A DNA stretch of 64,000 nt from Xylophilus ampelinus (lineage in GTDB: Bacteria; Pseudomonadota; Gammaproteobacteria; Burkholderiales; Burkholderiaceae_C). A model generated the notes under the pieces. That model did no database searches. It was not told the DNA's origin and worked only from the letters and a program-made list of their open reading frames with translations. The first letter of the stretch is position 1. Each line of letters opens with the position of its first letter. The stretch covers positions 62,001-126,000 of the forward strand of contig NZ_CABFMN010000095.1 of the NCBI RefSeq assembly GCF_901875635.1. Direction: 5' to 3'. Positions 55,542 through 64,000 of the stretch are shown here, one piece after another. Position numbers and translations under genes: made by a program.

Positions 55542-57821
55542 ATGTCCCTCGATCTCGAAACCACTGCCGCTGAAGCCACGCCCGTGCAGGGCGAACTGCT
55601 GGACGCGGAATCCAACCCTCTGACCCTGAGCCTTCAGGATTTCGTCGGCGAGTTCGGCGACGAACTGCTCGACGCCCTCAACAGCGCCAACCCGCCGGTC
55701 TATACCGGCCAACCGCAGGCGCACCGGCAACTCGTCGTCGCCAGCCTCAAGCGCAAGCTGTTCCCAGCACAGGCCGAAGTCGTCCACGCCGCCGCCGAGC
55801 TGCTGATCGACCGTGGCGAACGCGCCGCGATCGTCAATGGCGAGATGGGCTGCGGTAAGACGACCGTCGGCATCGCCGCGGCCGCCGTGCTCAACGCCGA
55901 AGGCTACCGCCGCACTCTGGTCCTGTCGCCACCGCACCTGGTTTACAAGTGGCGGCGGGAGATCCAGGAGACGGTGGCCGGCGCCAAGGTATGGGTGCTC
56001 AATGGGCCGGATACGCTCGTCAAACTCATCAAGCTGCGTGAGCAGTTGGGTGTGCAGCCCACGGGCCAGGAGTTCTTCGTCCTGGGGCGCGTCAGGATGC
56101 GGATGGGTTTCCACTGGAAGCCTGTCTTCACCACGCGACGCACCCGCCACGGCGACGTGGCGGCTTGCCCGGACTGCGGCACGGTTATCACCGACCTCGA
56201 CGGCGAGCCGGTCAACCCGGTCGCTCTCCAAGCCGATGAGTACCGCAGGAAGTGCAGCCATTGCGCCGCGCCCCTGTGGACGCTGATCCGCCCGCGCAGC
56301 CTGTCCGGCAGCGATCAATCCTCGGCCGTGCTCAAAGCCTTGAAGCGCATTCCGACGATCGGGGAAGTCACCGCGCAGAAGCTGATGCAGAAGTTCGGGG
56401 ACGGGTTCCTGGCATCGATGCTCGGCGACAACATCCACGAGTTCATCAACTTGATGGACGGCAACGGCGAGCTGGTGTTTTCTGACCGTCAGGCCACGCG
56501 CATGGAACGTGCGATGGCCAACATGGAGTTCGGCTTCGGCGAGGGCGGCTACCAACCGTCCGAGTTCATCAAGAGGTACCTGCCGCAAGGCACGTTCGAC
56601 CTGCTGATCGCCGACGAGGCCCATGAGTACAAGAACGGCGGCAGTGCCCAAGGCCAGGCCATGGGCGTGCTGGCGGCGAAGGCTCGCAAGACCTTGCTGC
56701 TGACTGGCACGCTGATGGGCGGCTATGGGGACGACCTGTTCTATCTGCTGTTCCGAGCCCTGCCTGGGCGGATGATCGAAGACGGCTACCGCCCGACCAC
56801 GAGCGGCAGCATGACCTCGGCTGCGATGGCGTTCATGCGCGATCACGGGGTCTTGAAGGACATCTACTCCGAGAGCACCGGCACGGCGCACAAGACGGCC
56901 AAGGGCACCAAGGTATCGGTGCGCACGGTCAAGGCCCCGGGCTTCGGCCCCAAGGGCGTCTTGCGCTGCATCCTGCCGTTCACGATCTTCCTCAAGCTCA
57001 AGGACATCGGCGGCAACGTCCTGCCGCCTTATGACGAGGAGTTCCGTGAAGTCGCGATGGACACGGCACAAGCCGCGGCCTACCGCGATCTGGCGGGTCG
57101 GCTGACCGCCGAGCTGAAACAGGCTCTGGCGCGACGCGATACGACCTTGCTGGGCGTGGTTCTCAACGTGCTGCTGGCCTGGCCGGATTGCTGCTTCCGG
57201 TCGGAGACCGTGGTGCATCCGCGCACGCGCAACACCTTGGCGTTCGTCCCGGCTCAGTTCAACGAGTTCGAGGTGACACCGAAAGAGCGCGAGCTGATCG
57301 ACATCTGCAAAGAGGAGAAGGCACAGGGTCGCAAGGTCCTGGCCTACACGGTCTATACCGGCACGCGCGACACCACGTCGCGCCTGAAGGTGCTGCTGGA
57401 GCAGGAGGGCTTCAAAGTGGCGGTGCTGCGCGCGAGCGTGGACGCCAGCCGCCGCGAAGACTGGATCGCCGAGCAACTGGACCGTGGCATCGACGTGCTC
57501 ATCACTAACCCCGAGCTGGTCAAGACGGGGCTGGACCTGTTGGAGTTCCCGACGATCGTGTTCATGCAGTCGGGCTACAACGTGTACTCGCTCCAGCAGG
57601 CGGCACGCCGCTCCTGGCGCATCGGGCAAAAGCAGCCCGTGCGCGTGATCTACCTTGGCTATGCCGGTTCTTCGCAGATGACCTGCCTGGAGCTGATGGC
57701 CAAGAAGATCATGGTCTCGCAGTCCACCTCGGGCGACGTGCCTGAATCCGGGCTCGATGTTCTGAACCAGGATGGTGATTCCGTCGAGGTCGCACTGGCC
57801 CGGCAATTGGTCGCCGCCTGA
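55542..57821 (+). CDS. SNF2-like DEAD/DEAH helicase of the ICE
   Basis: 759 residues. Walker A NGEMGCGKTTVGIA (about residue 103), motif II LIADEAHEYKNGG, motif III LLTGTLMGGYGDDLF, and C-terminal helicase motifs VLITNPELVKTGLDLL and QQAARRSWRIGQKQPVRVIYLGY, as in the SNF2 group. A zinc-ribbon-like insert (ACPDCGTVITD and KCSHCAAP) lies between motifs I and II, and a helix-hairpin-helix-like KRIPTIGEVTAQKLMQKFG follows it. Stands with DUF6094 in the ICE core. Ends in a strong terminator. Confidence 0.88.
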   Translation: MSLDLETTAAEATPVQGELLDAESNPLTLSLQDFVGEFGDELLDALNSANPPVYTGQPQAHRQLVVASLKRKLFPAQAEVVHAAAELLIDRGERAAIVNGEMGCGKTTVGIAAAAVLNAEGYRRTLVLSPPHLVYKWRREIQETVAGAKVWVLNGPDTLVKLIKLREQLGVQPTGQEFFVLGRVRMRMGFHWKPVFTTRRTRHGDVAACPDCGTVITDLDGEPVNPVALQADEYRRKCSHCAAPLWTLIRPRSLSGSDQSSAVLKALKRIPTIGEVTAQKLMQKFGDGFLASMLGDNIHEFINLMDGNGELVFSDRQATRMERAMANMEFGFGEGGYQPSEFIKRYLPQGTFDLLIADEAHEYKNGGSAQGQAMGVLAAKARKTLLLTGTLMGGYGDDLFYLLFRALPGRMIEDGYRPTTSGSMTSAAMAFMRDHGVLKDIYSESTGTAHKTAKGTKVSVRTVKAPGFGPKGVLRCILPFTIFLKLKDIGGNVLPPYDEEFREVAMDTAQAAAYRDLAGRLTAELKQALARRDTTLLGVVLNVLLAWPDCCFRSETVVHPRTRNTLAFVPAQFNEFEVTPKERELIDICKEEKAQGRKVLAYTVYTGTRDTTSRLKVLLEQEGFKVAVLRASVDASRREDWIAEQLDRGIDVLITNPELVKTGLDLLEFPTIVFMQSGYNVYSLQQAARRSWRIGQKQPVRVIYLGYAGSSQMTCLELMAKKIMVSQSTSGDVPESGLDVLNQDGDSVEVALARQLVAA

Positions 57822-57833
57822 ACTTCACACAAT

Positions 57834-57863
57834 GCCGACGACCGAGAGGTCGTCGGCTTTTTT
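57834..57863 (+). terminator. intrinsic terminator of the helicase gene
   Basis: GCCGACGACC-GAGA-GGTCGTCGGC followed by TTTTTT, a perfect 10-bp stem. It separates the ICE helicase from the convergent ars operon. Confidence 0.92.
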
Positions 57864-57878
57864 CAGTGCCTTGCATCG

Positions 57879-58616
57879 TCAAATTGCACCTTGCCGTACA
57901 CGCTTGGACAGTGATTCAGCGCCCTCTTTGCGCTCGCTGTACCGATCCACCAGATACGGGACCGCGTCGCGCGTGAGCAGCGTGAACTTCATCAGTTCTT
58001 CCATCACGTCCACGATGCGGTCGTAATAGGCCGAGGGCTTCATGCGCCCGACCTCGTCGAACTCCTGGTATGCCTTGGCGACCGAGGACTGGTTCGGGAT
58101 GGTCAGCATCCGCATCCAGCGGCCGAGCACGCGCATCTGGTTGACCGCGTTGAAGGACTGCGAGCCGCCCGACACCTGCATCACCGCCAGCGTCTTGCCC
58201 TGGGTCGGGCGCACCGCGCCGACCGACAGCGGAATCCAGTCGATCTGCGTCTTCATCAGGCCGGTCATCGCGCCGTGGCGCTCCGGCGAACTCCACACCA
58301 TGCCTTCGGCCCATTGCACCAGTTCGTGCAGTTCCTTGACCTTGGGGTGATCAGCGGGTGCATCGTCCACCAGCGGCAGGCCGGACGGATTGAACAATCG
58401 GGTTTCACCGCCCAGCGCCCGCAGGATGCGGGCGGCTTCTTCGGCTGCGAGGCGGCTGAACGAGCGTTCGCGCAGCGAGCCGTAGAGCAGCAGGAAGCGC
58501 GGCGCGTGGGTGGTCCGTGCCGGCGCGAACAGGTGTTCGGCGTCTGGTTGCTGGAACAGCGCCGCGTCGATGTTTGGCAGGTCGAGGCGGGCTTCAGACA
58601 CGACGGCCTTTCTCAT
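57879..58616 (-). CDS. arsH: ArsH organoarsenical / quinone reductase-like flavoprotein
   Basis: 245 residues. FMN site [26 protein letters not shown], then [27 protein letters not shown] and [33 protein letters not shown]-dependent oxidation of trivalent organoarsenicals is known for the family. Last gene of the ars operon, its start overlapping arsC by 23 bp. Starts at ATG 58616. Confidence 0.94.
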   Translation of the reverse strand: MRKAVVSEARLDLPNIDAALFQQPDAEHLFAPARTTHAPRFLLLYGSLRERSFSRLAAEEAARILRALGGETRLFNPSGLPLVDDAPADHPKVKELHELVQWAEGMVWSSPERHGAMTGLMKTQIDWIPLSVGAVRPTQGKTLAVMQVSGGSQSFNAVNQMRVLGRWMRMLTIPNQSSVAKAYQEFDEVGRMKPSAYYDRIVDVMEELMKFTLLTRDAVPYLVDRYSERKEGAESLSKRVRQGAI

Positions 58617-59016
58617 CAACCAGCGGCTCGCCGTCTTCCTTGTTGAACGCGCCGCGCTGCGGTTGCGGCAGAAGGTCGAGCACGGCTTCCGATGGCCGGC
58701 ACAGGCGCACACCCAGCGGCGTGACCACGATCGGCCGGTTGATGAGAATGGGATGCTGGAGCATGAAACCGATCAGGTCGTCGTCGCTCCACTTCGGGTT
58801 GCCCAGGTCGAGTTCGGCATAGGGCGTACCTTTCTCGCGCAGTATGTCCCGCACCGGCACGCCCATCGCCGCGATCAGCGCCTGGAGCGTGTCGCGGCCG
58901 GGCGGCGTCTTCAGGTACTCGATGATGGTCGGTTCCTCGCCGCTGTTGCGGATCAGGCCCAGCACGTTGCGCGATGTGCCGCAGGCTGGGTTGTGGTAGA
59001 TCGTGATGGTGCTCAT
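58594..59016 (-). CDS. arsC: arsenate reductase, glutaredoxin-dependent (ArsC)
   Basis: 140 residues. [19 protein letters not shown] is the catalytic Cys loop of the R773-type enzyme, and [23 protein letters not shown] carries the conserved Arg. Reduces arsenate to arsenite with glutaredoxin. A second, unrelated arsenate reductase is in the same operon. The C-terminal tail [21 protein letters not shown] is usual for the family. Confidence 0.95.
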   Translation of the reverse strand: MSTITIYHNPACGTSRNVLGLIRNSGEEPTIIEYLKTPPGRDTLQALIAAMGVPVRDILREKGTPYAELDLGNPKWSDDDLIGFMLQHPILINRPIVVTPLGVRLCRPSEAVLDLLPQPQRGAFNKEDGEPLVDEKGRRV

Positions 59017-59032
59017 GGATGCCTCTTGGAGA

Positions 59033-60109
59033 TTACGAAGTGGTCGCGCGGCGTTCGTACCAGCCGCGTGAGCGGTTGACCACCCGCACCACCAGCAGCA
59101 TGACCGGCACCTCGATGAGCACGCCGACCACTGTTGCGAGTGCCGCACCGGAATGGAAGCCGAATAGGCTGATGGCGGCGGCCACGGCCAGCTCGAAGAA
59201 GTTGCTGGCACCAATCAACGCGGATGGCCCAGCGACGCAGTGCTTTTCGCCCGCCTGGCGGTTGAGCCAGTACGCCAGCCCGGAATTGAAGAACACCTGG
59301 ATCAGGATCGGCACCGCGAGCATGGCGATCACCAGCGGCTGCCGGATGATGGCCTCGCCTTGGAAGGCGAACAGCAGCACCAGCGTCAGCAACAGCGCGG
59401 CGATGGACAACGGGCCGATGCGTTCCAGTGCCCTGTCGAACGCGGCCTGTCCCTTGCGCAGCAGCGCCCGGCGCCAAAGCTGGGCCAGGATGACCGGAAT
59501 GACGATGTACAAACCCACCGACACCAGCAAGGTGTCCCAAGGCACCGTGATCGAGGACAGGCCCAGCAGCAGGCCGACGATGGGTGCGAAGGCGAGCACC
59601 ATGATGGTGTCGTTCAAGGCCACTTGCGACAGCGTAAATGCCGGATCGCCGCCAGTCAGTCGGCTCCAAACGAAAACCATTGCGGTGCACGGTGCGGCAG
59701 CCAGCAGGATCAGGCCGGCGATGTAGCTGTCGAGTTGGTCGGCGGGCAGCCAATCAGCAAAAGCGTGGCGGATGAAGATCCACGCCAGAAGTGCCATTGA
59801 GAACGGCTTGACGGCCCAATTGATGAACAGCGTGATCCCCATGCCTCGCCAATGCTGGCGCACCTGGCCGAGCGCGGCGAAGTCCACCTTCAGCAGCATA
59901 GGGATGATCATCACCCAGATCAGCAAGCCCACCGGCAGGTTGACTTGAGCGATCTCCATGCGGCCGATGGCCTGGAATGCGGCGGGCGCGAACTGGCCCA
60001 GAGCGATACCCGCGATGATGCACACCGCCACCCATAGCGTCAGGTAACGCTCAAAGCCGCTCATGGCGGAGTTTGCTGGCGCGGGGCCGGCGGTATCGGT
60101 TGCGCTCAT
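59033..60109 (-). CDS. acr3: ACR3-family arsenite efflux permease
   Basis: 358 residues, about ten membrane helices. The FERYLTLWVAVCIIAGIALGQ N-terminus, AAPCTAMVFVWSRLTGGDP (the conserved Cys of ACR3) and IGASNFFELAVAAAISLFG are diagnostic. It pumps arsenite out. ATG at 60109 was preferred; a GTG at 60124 overlaps the stop of the upstream reductase gene by 3 bp. Often called arsB in annotation although unrelated in sequence to ArsB. Confidence 0.93.
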   Translation of the reverse strand: MSATDTAGPAPANSAMSGFERYLTLWVAVCIIAGIALGQFAPAAFQAIGRMEIAQVNLPVGLLIWVMIIPMLLKVDFAALGQVRQHWRGMGITLFINWAVKPFSMALLAWIFIRHAFADWLPADQLDSYIAGLILLAAAPCTAMVFVWSRLTGGDPAFTLSQVALNDTIMVLAFAPIVGLLLGLSSITVPWDTLLVSVGLYIVIPVILAQLWRRALLRKGQAAFDRALERIGPLSIAALLLTLVLLFAFQGEAIIRQPLVIAMLAVPILIQVFFNSGLAYWLNRQAGEKHCVAGPSALIGASNFFELAVAAAISLFGFHSGAALATVVGVLIEVPVMLLVVRVVNRSRGWYERRATTS

Positions 60110-60120
60110 CGGTTCAGGCC

Positions 60121-60615
60121 TCACTGGCGGCCGATGTCGCGCAGTTCGCGCTGCAACGACATGGCATCTAGACTCTTGATCGGCAGCGACAGGAACAACT
60201 CGATGCGTCGGCGCAGCGTCATGGCGGTATCGAAGAACGCCTTGCTTTGTCGTTCCAAGGAGCCTTCCACGGCAGCCGGGTCAGGCACGCCCCAATGCGC
60301 CGACACCGGCTTGCCCGGCCATAGAGGACAAGCCTCGCCGGCTGCGTTGTCGCAGACGGTGAAGATGAAATCGAACACCGGCGCATCGGGCTTCACGAAC
60401 TCGTCCCAGCTCTTGCTGCGGTAGCCCGTTGTCGGAAGGTGCAGCCGCTCCAGCGTGGCGAGCGCCAGCGGGTGAACTTCGCCTTTCGGATGGCTACCTG
60501 CCGACCAGGCGTGAAACCGCCCCTGGCCCATGTCGTTGAGGATGCCTTCGGCGAGGATGGAGCGGGCCGAATTGCCCGTACAGATGAACAAGGCGTTGTA
60601 AGTGGTATCGGTCAT
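60121..60615 (-). CDS. arsenate reductase, low-molecular-weight phosphatase type
   Basis: 164 residues. P-loop ALFICTGNSARSILAEGIL (Cys-x5-Arg as CTGNSAR) at the N-terminus, then FIFTVCDNAAGEACPLWPG with the relay cysteines. A thioredoxin or glutaredoxin-coupled arsenate reductase of the ArsC/LMWP class. Starts at ATG 60615, two bases from the arsR stop, so the two are cotranscribed. Together with the R773-type ArsC it gives two independent arsenate reductases in one operon. Confidence 0.9.
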   Translation of the reverse strand: MTDTTYNALFICTGNSARSILAEGILNDMGQGRFHAWSAGSHPKGEVHPLALATLERLHLPTTGYRSKSWDEFVKPDAPVFDFIFTVCDNAAGEACPLWPGKPVSAHWGVPDPAAVEGSLERQSKAFFDTAMTLRRRIELFLSLPIKSLDAMSLQRELRDIGRQ

Positions 60616-60617
60616 GG

Positions 60618-60938
60618 TCAGCAGCAGGTCTTGGATGGAGAAACCTCGCATACGCCACCTTGGCAGCAATGCTCGGTCAGGTAGCCGATGAGGCCGTTCA
60701 TGTGGCCGTACTCGGCCCGATAGATCAGGTTGCGACCCTGCTGCTCGATGGTGACGAGGCCGGCATGGGCCAGCTCCTTCAAGTGGAAGGACAAGGTGTT
60801 GCGGGCCACGTCGAGCTGGTCGGCTAGCGTGCTTGGCGTCAGTCCGCCCGGGCCAGCAACGACCAAGGCGCGGAACACGCGCAGGCGCTGGGTGTGAGCC
60901 AGGGCGTTTAAGGCGGAAATGGCTTGATCTTCTTGCAT
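60618..60938 (-). CDS. arsR: ArsR/SmtB-family repressor
   Basis: 106 residues. Winged HTH AHTQRLRVFRALVVAGPGGLTPSTLADQLDVARNTLSFHLKELAHAGLVTIEQQGRNLIYRAEY. C-terminal cysteines (EHCCQGGVCEVS and KTCC) are the likely arsenite site; the classical ELCVCDL-type loop is absent, so this is the variant with C-terminal thiols. First gene of the operon, repressing its own promoter. ATG at 60938. Confidence 0.93.
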   Translation of the reverse strand: MQEDQAISALNALAHTQRLRVFRALVVAGPGGLTPSTLADQLDVARNTLSFHLKELAHAGLVTIEQQGRNLIYRAEYGHMNGLIGYLTEHCCQGGVCEVSPSKTCC

Positions 60939-60985
60939 GGTTCGATAATACAACAATTATTGAATCAATGTGCAAACCACAGTTG
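60939..60985 (-). promoter_or_regulatory. ars operon promoter/operator region
   Basis: An AT-rich island just upstream of arsR. On the minus strand TTGCAC and TATTAT are 19 bp apart. ATTGA-A-TCAAT (60959-60969) is a palindrome typical of an ArsR box. Assignment is by position and composition. Confidence 0.55.
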
Positions 60986-61106
60986 GGTTTGCGGGTTGCG
61001 CTATGTGTTGGACTGCAAAAGCGGGTAGCTCCCAGTTCGCATTCCTGACTGACCGCGCCGCCGCGCGCGGCCAAGGTATCGGCATCGCAACAGAAGAGCC
61101 GATGCC

Positions 61107-61685
61107 ATGCCCGCAATCCATGTATCCCGGCACTTGGTCGGCGCCGGCCTCCTGGCCGCAGCCCTGGCCAGTGGCTGCGCGACCACCACGGCGCCGCTCG
61201 CACCCGATGCCATCGAGGAAGTCTCGGCCGCGCCCGAACCCGAGGCGCCCGAGTACATCCCGGTCGTGCGCTACGGCCGCTACACGCTGGTCGAGTTGGC
61301 ACCCACGGCAGCGCAGCGCGACCTGCTGTTGCAGACCATCGACGTGTCCATGCCCGAGGATGCCCGCGCCACGGTCGGCGACGGGATGCGGCATGTGCTC
61401 AAGCGCAGCGGCTACGGCCTTTGCGAGACCGCGCATGCCGTGATCGAACTGTACGCGCTGCCGCTGCCGGCGGCACATCTGCATCTCGGCCCCATGACCT
61501 TGCGCCATGCGCTGCTCACGCTGGCTGGGCCGTCCTGGGAACTGCACGCGGATGACCGCGCACGGCAAATCTGCTTCGATCGGCCCGGCGACCGTGCAGT
61601 CGCCGAGTCCCCATCCGGGCCACTCGCCACCGAGACGGTGCAGACGTTCCCGCTGGCGCCTGCGGTTTCGGGAGGCCAGCCATGA
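61107..61685 (+). CDS. PilL-like lipoprotein of the ICE transfer system
   Basis: 192 residues. Lipoprotein signal ending LAAALASGCATTT. The TIGR03748 / PilL-N like core: YIPVVRYGRYTLVELAPTAAQRDLLLQTIDVSMPEDARATVGDGMRHVLKRSGYGLC, with PLPAAHLHLGPMTLRHALLTLAG. It corresponds to the first gene of the MPF-G conjugation module. The following gene starts within its last codons (ATGA overlap). Confidence 0.85.
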   Translation: MPAIHVSRHLVGAGLLAAALASGCATTTAPLAPDAIEEVSAAPEPEAPEYIPVVRYGRYTLVELAPTAAQRDLLLQTIDVSMPEDARATVGDGMRHVLKRSGYGLCETAHAVIELYALPLPAAHLHLGPMTLRHALLTLAGPSWELHADDRARQICFDRPGDRAVAESPSGPLATETVQTFPLAPAVSGGQP

Positions 61686-62326
61686 ATGCCTCGCATCCCG
61701 CCCAACGCTCAACCGCGGCGGTTGTCATACAGAGCCTGTTCTGGCTTTGGCTGATCGGCCTCAGTGTCATCGTGGCGCTGGGCTACCTGGCGATGCGCGA
61801 TCAAACCGACCAGGATCGGCTGGATTCCCGCCTGCAGCGCCTGGAAGCGCAGGCGACTGGCCTGGCCGAGACCATCGAGGCCATCCAGCAGCGCCCAGCC
61901 GTCGCAACGGCCGCTGACCTCAAGGACACCCGCCAAGTCCTGGAAGCACGCGCTGCCCAGGTCGAGAAGTCGCTGAGCGGCTATGCCGCCGCTGATGACC
62001 TTCAGGCGCTACGCGCCGAAATCGAGCAGATCAAGACGCGCCAGACCGCCGCGCGTGCCGCAGCCCCCGCCCAGCCGCGCGCATCACGCCCGGCCGCCGC
62101 CTCCAAGGCCGAACCGCCGCCGCTGCCGTTCCGCGTCGTCGGCGCCGAACTGCGCGCTGGCCAGCGCAGCGTGTCCGTCGCGCCGAGCACCGGGGACTTC
62201 ATGCCCGCCCAACTTCAGGTGCTGCTGCCCGGGGATGCGGTCGGCCCGTGGCGCCTGCAGGCGATCGAGGGCAACACCGCAGTGTTCCAGGCCGGCAACC
62301 AGACCCGCCGTGTGGCGATTCCCTGA
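61682..62326 (+). CDS. membrane-anchored coiled-coil protein of the transfer module
   Basis: 214 residues. One N-terminal membrane helix (FWLWLIGLSVIVALGYLAM), then a coiled coil (residues about 40-120: RLDSRLQRLEAQATGLAETIEAIQQR, VLEARAAQVEKSL), a Pro/Ala linker and a strand-rich C-terminus (LPFRVVGAELRAGQRSVSVAP, ATFQAGNQTR-like AVFQAGNQTRRVAIP). Probably a periplasm-facing component near PilL. I cannot name it precisely. Confidence 0.7.
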   Translation: MNASHPAQRSTAAVVIQSLFWLWLIGLSVIVALGYLAMRDQTDQDRLDSRLQRLEAQATGLAETIEAIQQRPAVATAADLKDTRQVLEARAAQVEKSLSGYAAADDLQALRAEIEQIKTRQTAARAAAPAQPRASRPAAASKAEPPPLPFRVVGAELRAGQRSVSVAPSTGDFMPAQLQVLLPGDAVGPWRLQAIEGNTAVFQAGNQTRRVAIP

Positions 62327-62338
62327 CCGGAGCACCCC

Positions 62339-63064
62339 ATGAAGCCGTCGATCCTCCTTTCCGCGCTCGTGTTGGCGTCGGTGCAGTGGCCCATCTGGGC
62401 GCAGCAGCCCGCAACGGCCCCGGCGCGCAATGCGCAAAGCCAGGAGCGCCCGCTGGCCGCCCGCGTGCTGGACGATCGGGCGGCCAGTGAATGGGGCCTG
62501 CAACCGCAGGAGTGGACTCGCTATCGCGAGCTGATGGACGGGCCGCTGGGCATCTACTCGCCCAACCTGGACCCGCTGTCCGCCCTGGGCATCGAGGCAC
62601 GCACTGACGAAGAGCGGCGGCGCTACGCAGAGCTGCAGGTGCAGGTCGAAGCGCGCCGCGTCGAGAAGCTGCTCGCCTACCAGCGCGCCTACGACGAAGC
62701 CTGGCAGCGCCTGAACCCCGGCATGCAGCGCGTGAACCTGCCCGACGACAAGCCCGGCGCCGGTCCCGTGCGTGGTAGAGGCCGCACCGCGGTGTTCGTC
62801 AAGGATGGCTGCGCTGCCTGCGGGCAGCTCGTACAGCGTCTGCAATCCTCAGGCGCCGATTTCGACCTGTACATGGTCGGAAGCCGCCAGGACGACGCGC
62901 GCATCCGCGACTGGGCCAAGCGCGCGCAGATCGACCCGGCGCGCGTGCGCGCCGGCAGCATCACGCTCAACCACGATGGCGGCCGCTGGCTGTCGCTGGG
63001 CCTGCCCGGTGATTTGCCCGCAGCCGTGCGCGAGGTGAACGGCCAATGGCAGCGCCAGCCGTAG
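62339..63064 (+). CDS. TIGR03759 family ICE protein (thioredoxin-like)
   Basis: 241 residues with a signal peptide (LLSALVLASVQWPIWAQ). EWGLQPQEWTRYRELMDGPLGIYSPNLDPLSALGIEARTDEERRRYAELQ is the TIGR03759 core. The C-terminal part has VFVKDGCAACGQLVQRLQSSG, a Cys-x-x-Cys site on a thioredoxin-like fold, so it may form disulfides in pilus proteins (inference). Starts 12 bp after the previous stop. Confidence 0.86.
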   Translation: MKPSILLSALVLASVQWPIWAQQPATAPARNAQSQERPLAARVLDDRAASEWGLQPQEWTRYRELMDGPLGIYSPNLDPLSALGIEARTDEERRRYAELQVQVEARRVEKLLAYQRAYDEAWQRLNPGMQRVNLPDDKPGAGPVRGRGRTAVFVKDGCAACGQLVQRLQSSGADFDLYMVGSRQDDARIRDWAKRAQIDPARVRAGSITLNHDGGRWLSLGLPGDLPAAVREVNGQWQRQP

Positions 63065-63648
63065 CTGCCCCCGTATCGCAGTTCTTGCGCGCACTGGTGC
63101 TCTCTGCAGGCGTGTATGCCAGCACCCCCCATGCCCAGGAGGTCCCGCCACCGGCCTACCAGCTTGCCGCCCAGCGCGCGGGCATCCCTTCGACGGTGCT
63201 CTACGCCGTGGCCTTGCAGGAGAGCGGCATCCGGCGCAACGGGCGCATCGTCCCATGGCCGTGGTCCCTCAACGTCGCCGGCCAATCGCGCCGCTTCGCC
63301 ACGCGCGCCGACGCCTGCGCTGGCCTGCAGCAGGCGATGCGCGCCACGCCGCACACGCGCATCGACGCGGGCCTGGGCCAGATCAACCTTGGCTACCACA
63401 AGCACCGCTTCACCGGCGCGTGCGATCTGCTGGACCCGTACCGCAACCTCGCCGTTGCCGCCGAGATCCTGAAGGAGCAGCACGCCCCCGGCGAGGACTG
63501 GCTGCTGGCGATCGGCCGCTACCACCGCCCCGCTGGCGGCGAGCCCGCCGTCCGCTATCGGCGCAGCGTGTCCCGCCACCTTGCCCGCGTGCAGGGCACG
63601 CGCCCAACCGCCGCGGTCTTCGCCGCGCGCCAGGAGACCTCCCCATGA
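63046..63648 (+). CDS. lytic transglycosylase-like transfer protein
   Basis: 200 residues with a signal segment (FLRALVLSAGVYASTPHAQ). SLT-like: YQLAAQRAGIPSTVLYAVALQESGIRRNGRIVPWPWSLNVAG with the catalytic Glu in ALQESG, and DAGLGQINLGYHKHRF. It opens peptidoglycan for the secretion channel. The ATG at 63046 lies inside the previous gene's last codons, and its own stop overlaps the next start (ATGA). Confidence 0.87.
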   Translation: MAAPAVAAPVSQFLRALVLSAGVYASTPHAQEVPPPAYQLAAQRAGIPSTVLYAVALQESGIRRNGRIVPWPWSLNVAGQSRRFATRADACAGLQQAMRATPHTRIDAGLGQINLGYHKHRFTGACDLLDPYRNLAVAAEILKEQHAPGEDWLLAIGRYHRPAGGEPAVRYRRSVSRHLARVQGTRPTAAVFAARQETSP

Positions 63649-64000
63649 CGAAACCCCATCCGGTCCAACTCGCGCTCACGGGCCTGCTCATGCTGCTGTC
63701 AGGCCTGCCGCTGGCCTCGCGTGCTGGCGAGCCGCTGATCGTGGTCGAGGACCGTGGCGGCACGTCGGCATTGCCGTACTACGAAGCCCTGAACCTCCAG
63801 CCGCGCGCCAACGCGCCGGCCCGCCCCCCCATCCCGACGCCCCGGGTTCCCGCCACGCCAGCGGACGAAGCCGCGATGCTGCCGGTGCGCAGCAGCAAGC
63901 TCACGCCCGGTACCGTCGCGCGGCGCGTGATCGAAGCGCCCGGCCTGCGGCCGTTCGCGGTCATCGGCGACGACGAGGCTTCCCGGGTCTGGTTGCAGCG
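63645..64000 (+). CDS. PFL_4695 / TIGR03765 family ICE protein, cut by the window edge
   Basis: First 118 codons. Signal peptide (LALTGLLMLLSGLPLASRAG), then LIVVEDRGGTSALPYYEALNLQPR, the mark of the TIGR03765 family of MPF-G ICEs. It continues to the right. ATGA overlap with the preceding stop shows translational coupling. Confidence 0.85.
   Translation, partial: MTKPHPVQLALTGLLMLLSGLPLASRAGEPLIVVEDRGGTSALPYYEALNLQPRANAPARPPIPTPRVPATPADEAAMLPVRSSKLTPGTVARRVIEAPGLRPFAVIGDDEASRVWLQ

Overview
The window comes from a high-GC betaproteobacterium, most likely Comamonadaceae. The evidence is the set of chromosomal gene families (small Trp-rich protein, PhoX-like phosphatase, paired fumarases, GTG-started acs), codon use, and a roughly 65-bp intergenic repeat that recurs six times in the left part. 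It divides into two regions.

Bases 1 to about 25.73 kb are chromosome. They hold housekeeping and metabolic genes: nitroreductase, crotonase, PhoX, pseudouridine synthase, lgt, an SDR with a divergent AraC regulator, a LysR regulator with divergent ilvD, a class I cytochrome c, a LapA-domain protein, acs, a UPF0114 membrane protein, a LysR regulator with a divergent NAD(P)-binding protein, a ParB-domain protein, fumC divergent from fumA, murI and an MFS transporter. The region ends in a tRNA cluster (Leu-TAA, Cys-GCA, Gly-GCC), all on the minus strand.

From about 25.75 kb to the window end lies one end of an integrative and conjugative element of the ICEclc / PFGI-1 / SPI-7 type (MPF-G transfer system). 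An 18-bp copy of the tRNA-Gly 3' end marks the junction. The integrase and the intact second tRNA-Gly should lie beyond the right edge. The order is: a DUF305 gene; an unknown regulator-like gene; alpA-parA-shi-parB; DUF2857; a STY4528-type replication gene that contains a candidate origin; the PFL_4669 / DUF3158 (InrR-like) / ssb operon; topoisomerase III; a C5 DNA methyltransferase; a long run of small ICE genes of unknown function separated by hairpins; DUF3577 and DUF3275; a DUF6094-type methyltransferase; an SNF2-like helicase; an arsenic operon; and the first type IV secretion genes (PilL-like, TIGR03759, lytic transglycosylase, PFL_4695).

Two metal-resistance cargos are present. One is a Tn3-family mercury transposon (merR-merT-merP-merA plus a broken tnpA). 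It is inserted cleanly, with a 5-bp target duplication, into a DUF3085 gene that can be rebuilt in frame. The other is a five-gene ars operon (arsR, two kinds of arsC, acr3, arsH) placed between the helicase and the transfer genes.

The most notable unannotated signals are: a three-hairpin structured leader in four copies with compensatory base changes, each about 105-150 nt upstream of an ICE gene; a DnaA box with TTCGGAAT repeats inside the replication gene; and three phased GGTCCCC-N-GGGGACC-like palindromes in a degenerate 118-bp tandem repeat ahead of the ssb operon, with a fourth before the topoisomerase gene.
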